Positions 63,920 to 64,000 of a stretch of 64,000 bases of DNA are shown one piece after another. The position numbers and the translations under genes were made by a program. This stretch comes from Candidatus Alistipes faecigallinarum (GTDB lineage Bacteria; Bacteroidota; Bacteroidia; Bacteroidales; Rikenellaceae). The stretch is from the NCBI GenBank assembly GCA_019115605.1, contig DXDG01000016.1:62001-126000 (forward strand). The letters are read 5' to 3'. Numbering within the stretch: position 1 is the first letter of the stretch; the number at the start of each line of letters is the position of its first letter. The notes beneath the pieces were generated by a model, which did no database searches, was not told the origin of the DNA, and worked only from the letters and a program-made list of their open reading frames with translations.

Positions 63920-64000
63920 AACGTAAAAGTTTTTGAAGAGCTGTCAGCGACGCGGTTCTCCCGCGTTCTTCGGGGCTGATTCGCTCCGGTTTTGAGTCCG

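Overview
The window looks like a GC-rich gut Bacteroidota chromosome, most plausibly an Alistipes-type member of the Rikenellaceae. That placement is an inference from codon style, gene families and promoter form; no database was consulted. Many genes are preceded by the Bacteroidota promoter element TAnnTTTG (mostly TATCTTTG) rather than an E. coli type -10, and Shine-Dalgarno sequences are generally weak. Families typical of the phylum are present: GH97, a sufBCDS operon, a BT_3928-type membrane protein, OMP_b-brl_3 barrels, and LuxR-like HTH proteins carrying TPRs.

Region 1 (about 1-16,760) is a visibly AT-richer accessory island. It opens with the C-terminal end of a RecB/AddA-like nuclease. 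A same-strand run follows: NADAR protein, small lipoprotein, WG-repeat protein, an unrecognised 413-residue protein, a DUF1810-HD fusion and a 56-residue protein. Facing it on the minus strand is a two-gene Druantia type III-like anti-phage operon (druH-druE). The right edge is about 1.1 kb without convincing genes. It holds a complete promoter / micro-ORF / terminator unit, repeated GGTGGAGCAA words, and a stretch resembling the 3' end of a tRNA, as expected of an integration scar.

Region 2 (17,048-28,001, minus strand) carries core and cell-surface genes: a TonB-receptor-like barrel, a TPR/HTH lipoprotein, galM, gltX, a SIMPL protein, ychF and a retaining-type GH97. Region 3 (28,313-44,498) holds an Ala/Pro-rich protein, rsmI, an LpxL-like acyltransferase and a glycosyltransferase (one coupled unit), glnS, a barrel protein, a SpoU methyltransferase, panB, guaB-DUF3795-guaA, an exonuclease, tpx and a C1-family aminopeptidase.

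Region 4 (44,590-49,552) is a small regulon: a broken DUF418 gene, a MATE exporter, a DUF3737 protein and a MalY/PatB-like enzyme. Two matching bipartite operator-like sites sit at identical distances from their promoters, with half-site gaps that differ by exactly 10 bp. Region 5 (49,674-51,067) is a decayed surface-protein gene, a perfect 17-bp inverted repeat and a tRNA-Ser(GCU). Region 6 (51,376-63,919) contains sufBCDS, tmk, a BT_3928-type protein, a large TPR protein with its barrel partner, a superoxide dismutase fused to rubredoxin, and rplT at the right edge.

The points most worth follow-up are the NADAR/WG/DUF1810-HD cluster beside Druantia, the paired operators, the SOD-rubredoxin fusion and the slippage-type lesions in the DUF418 gene.
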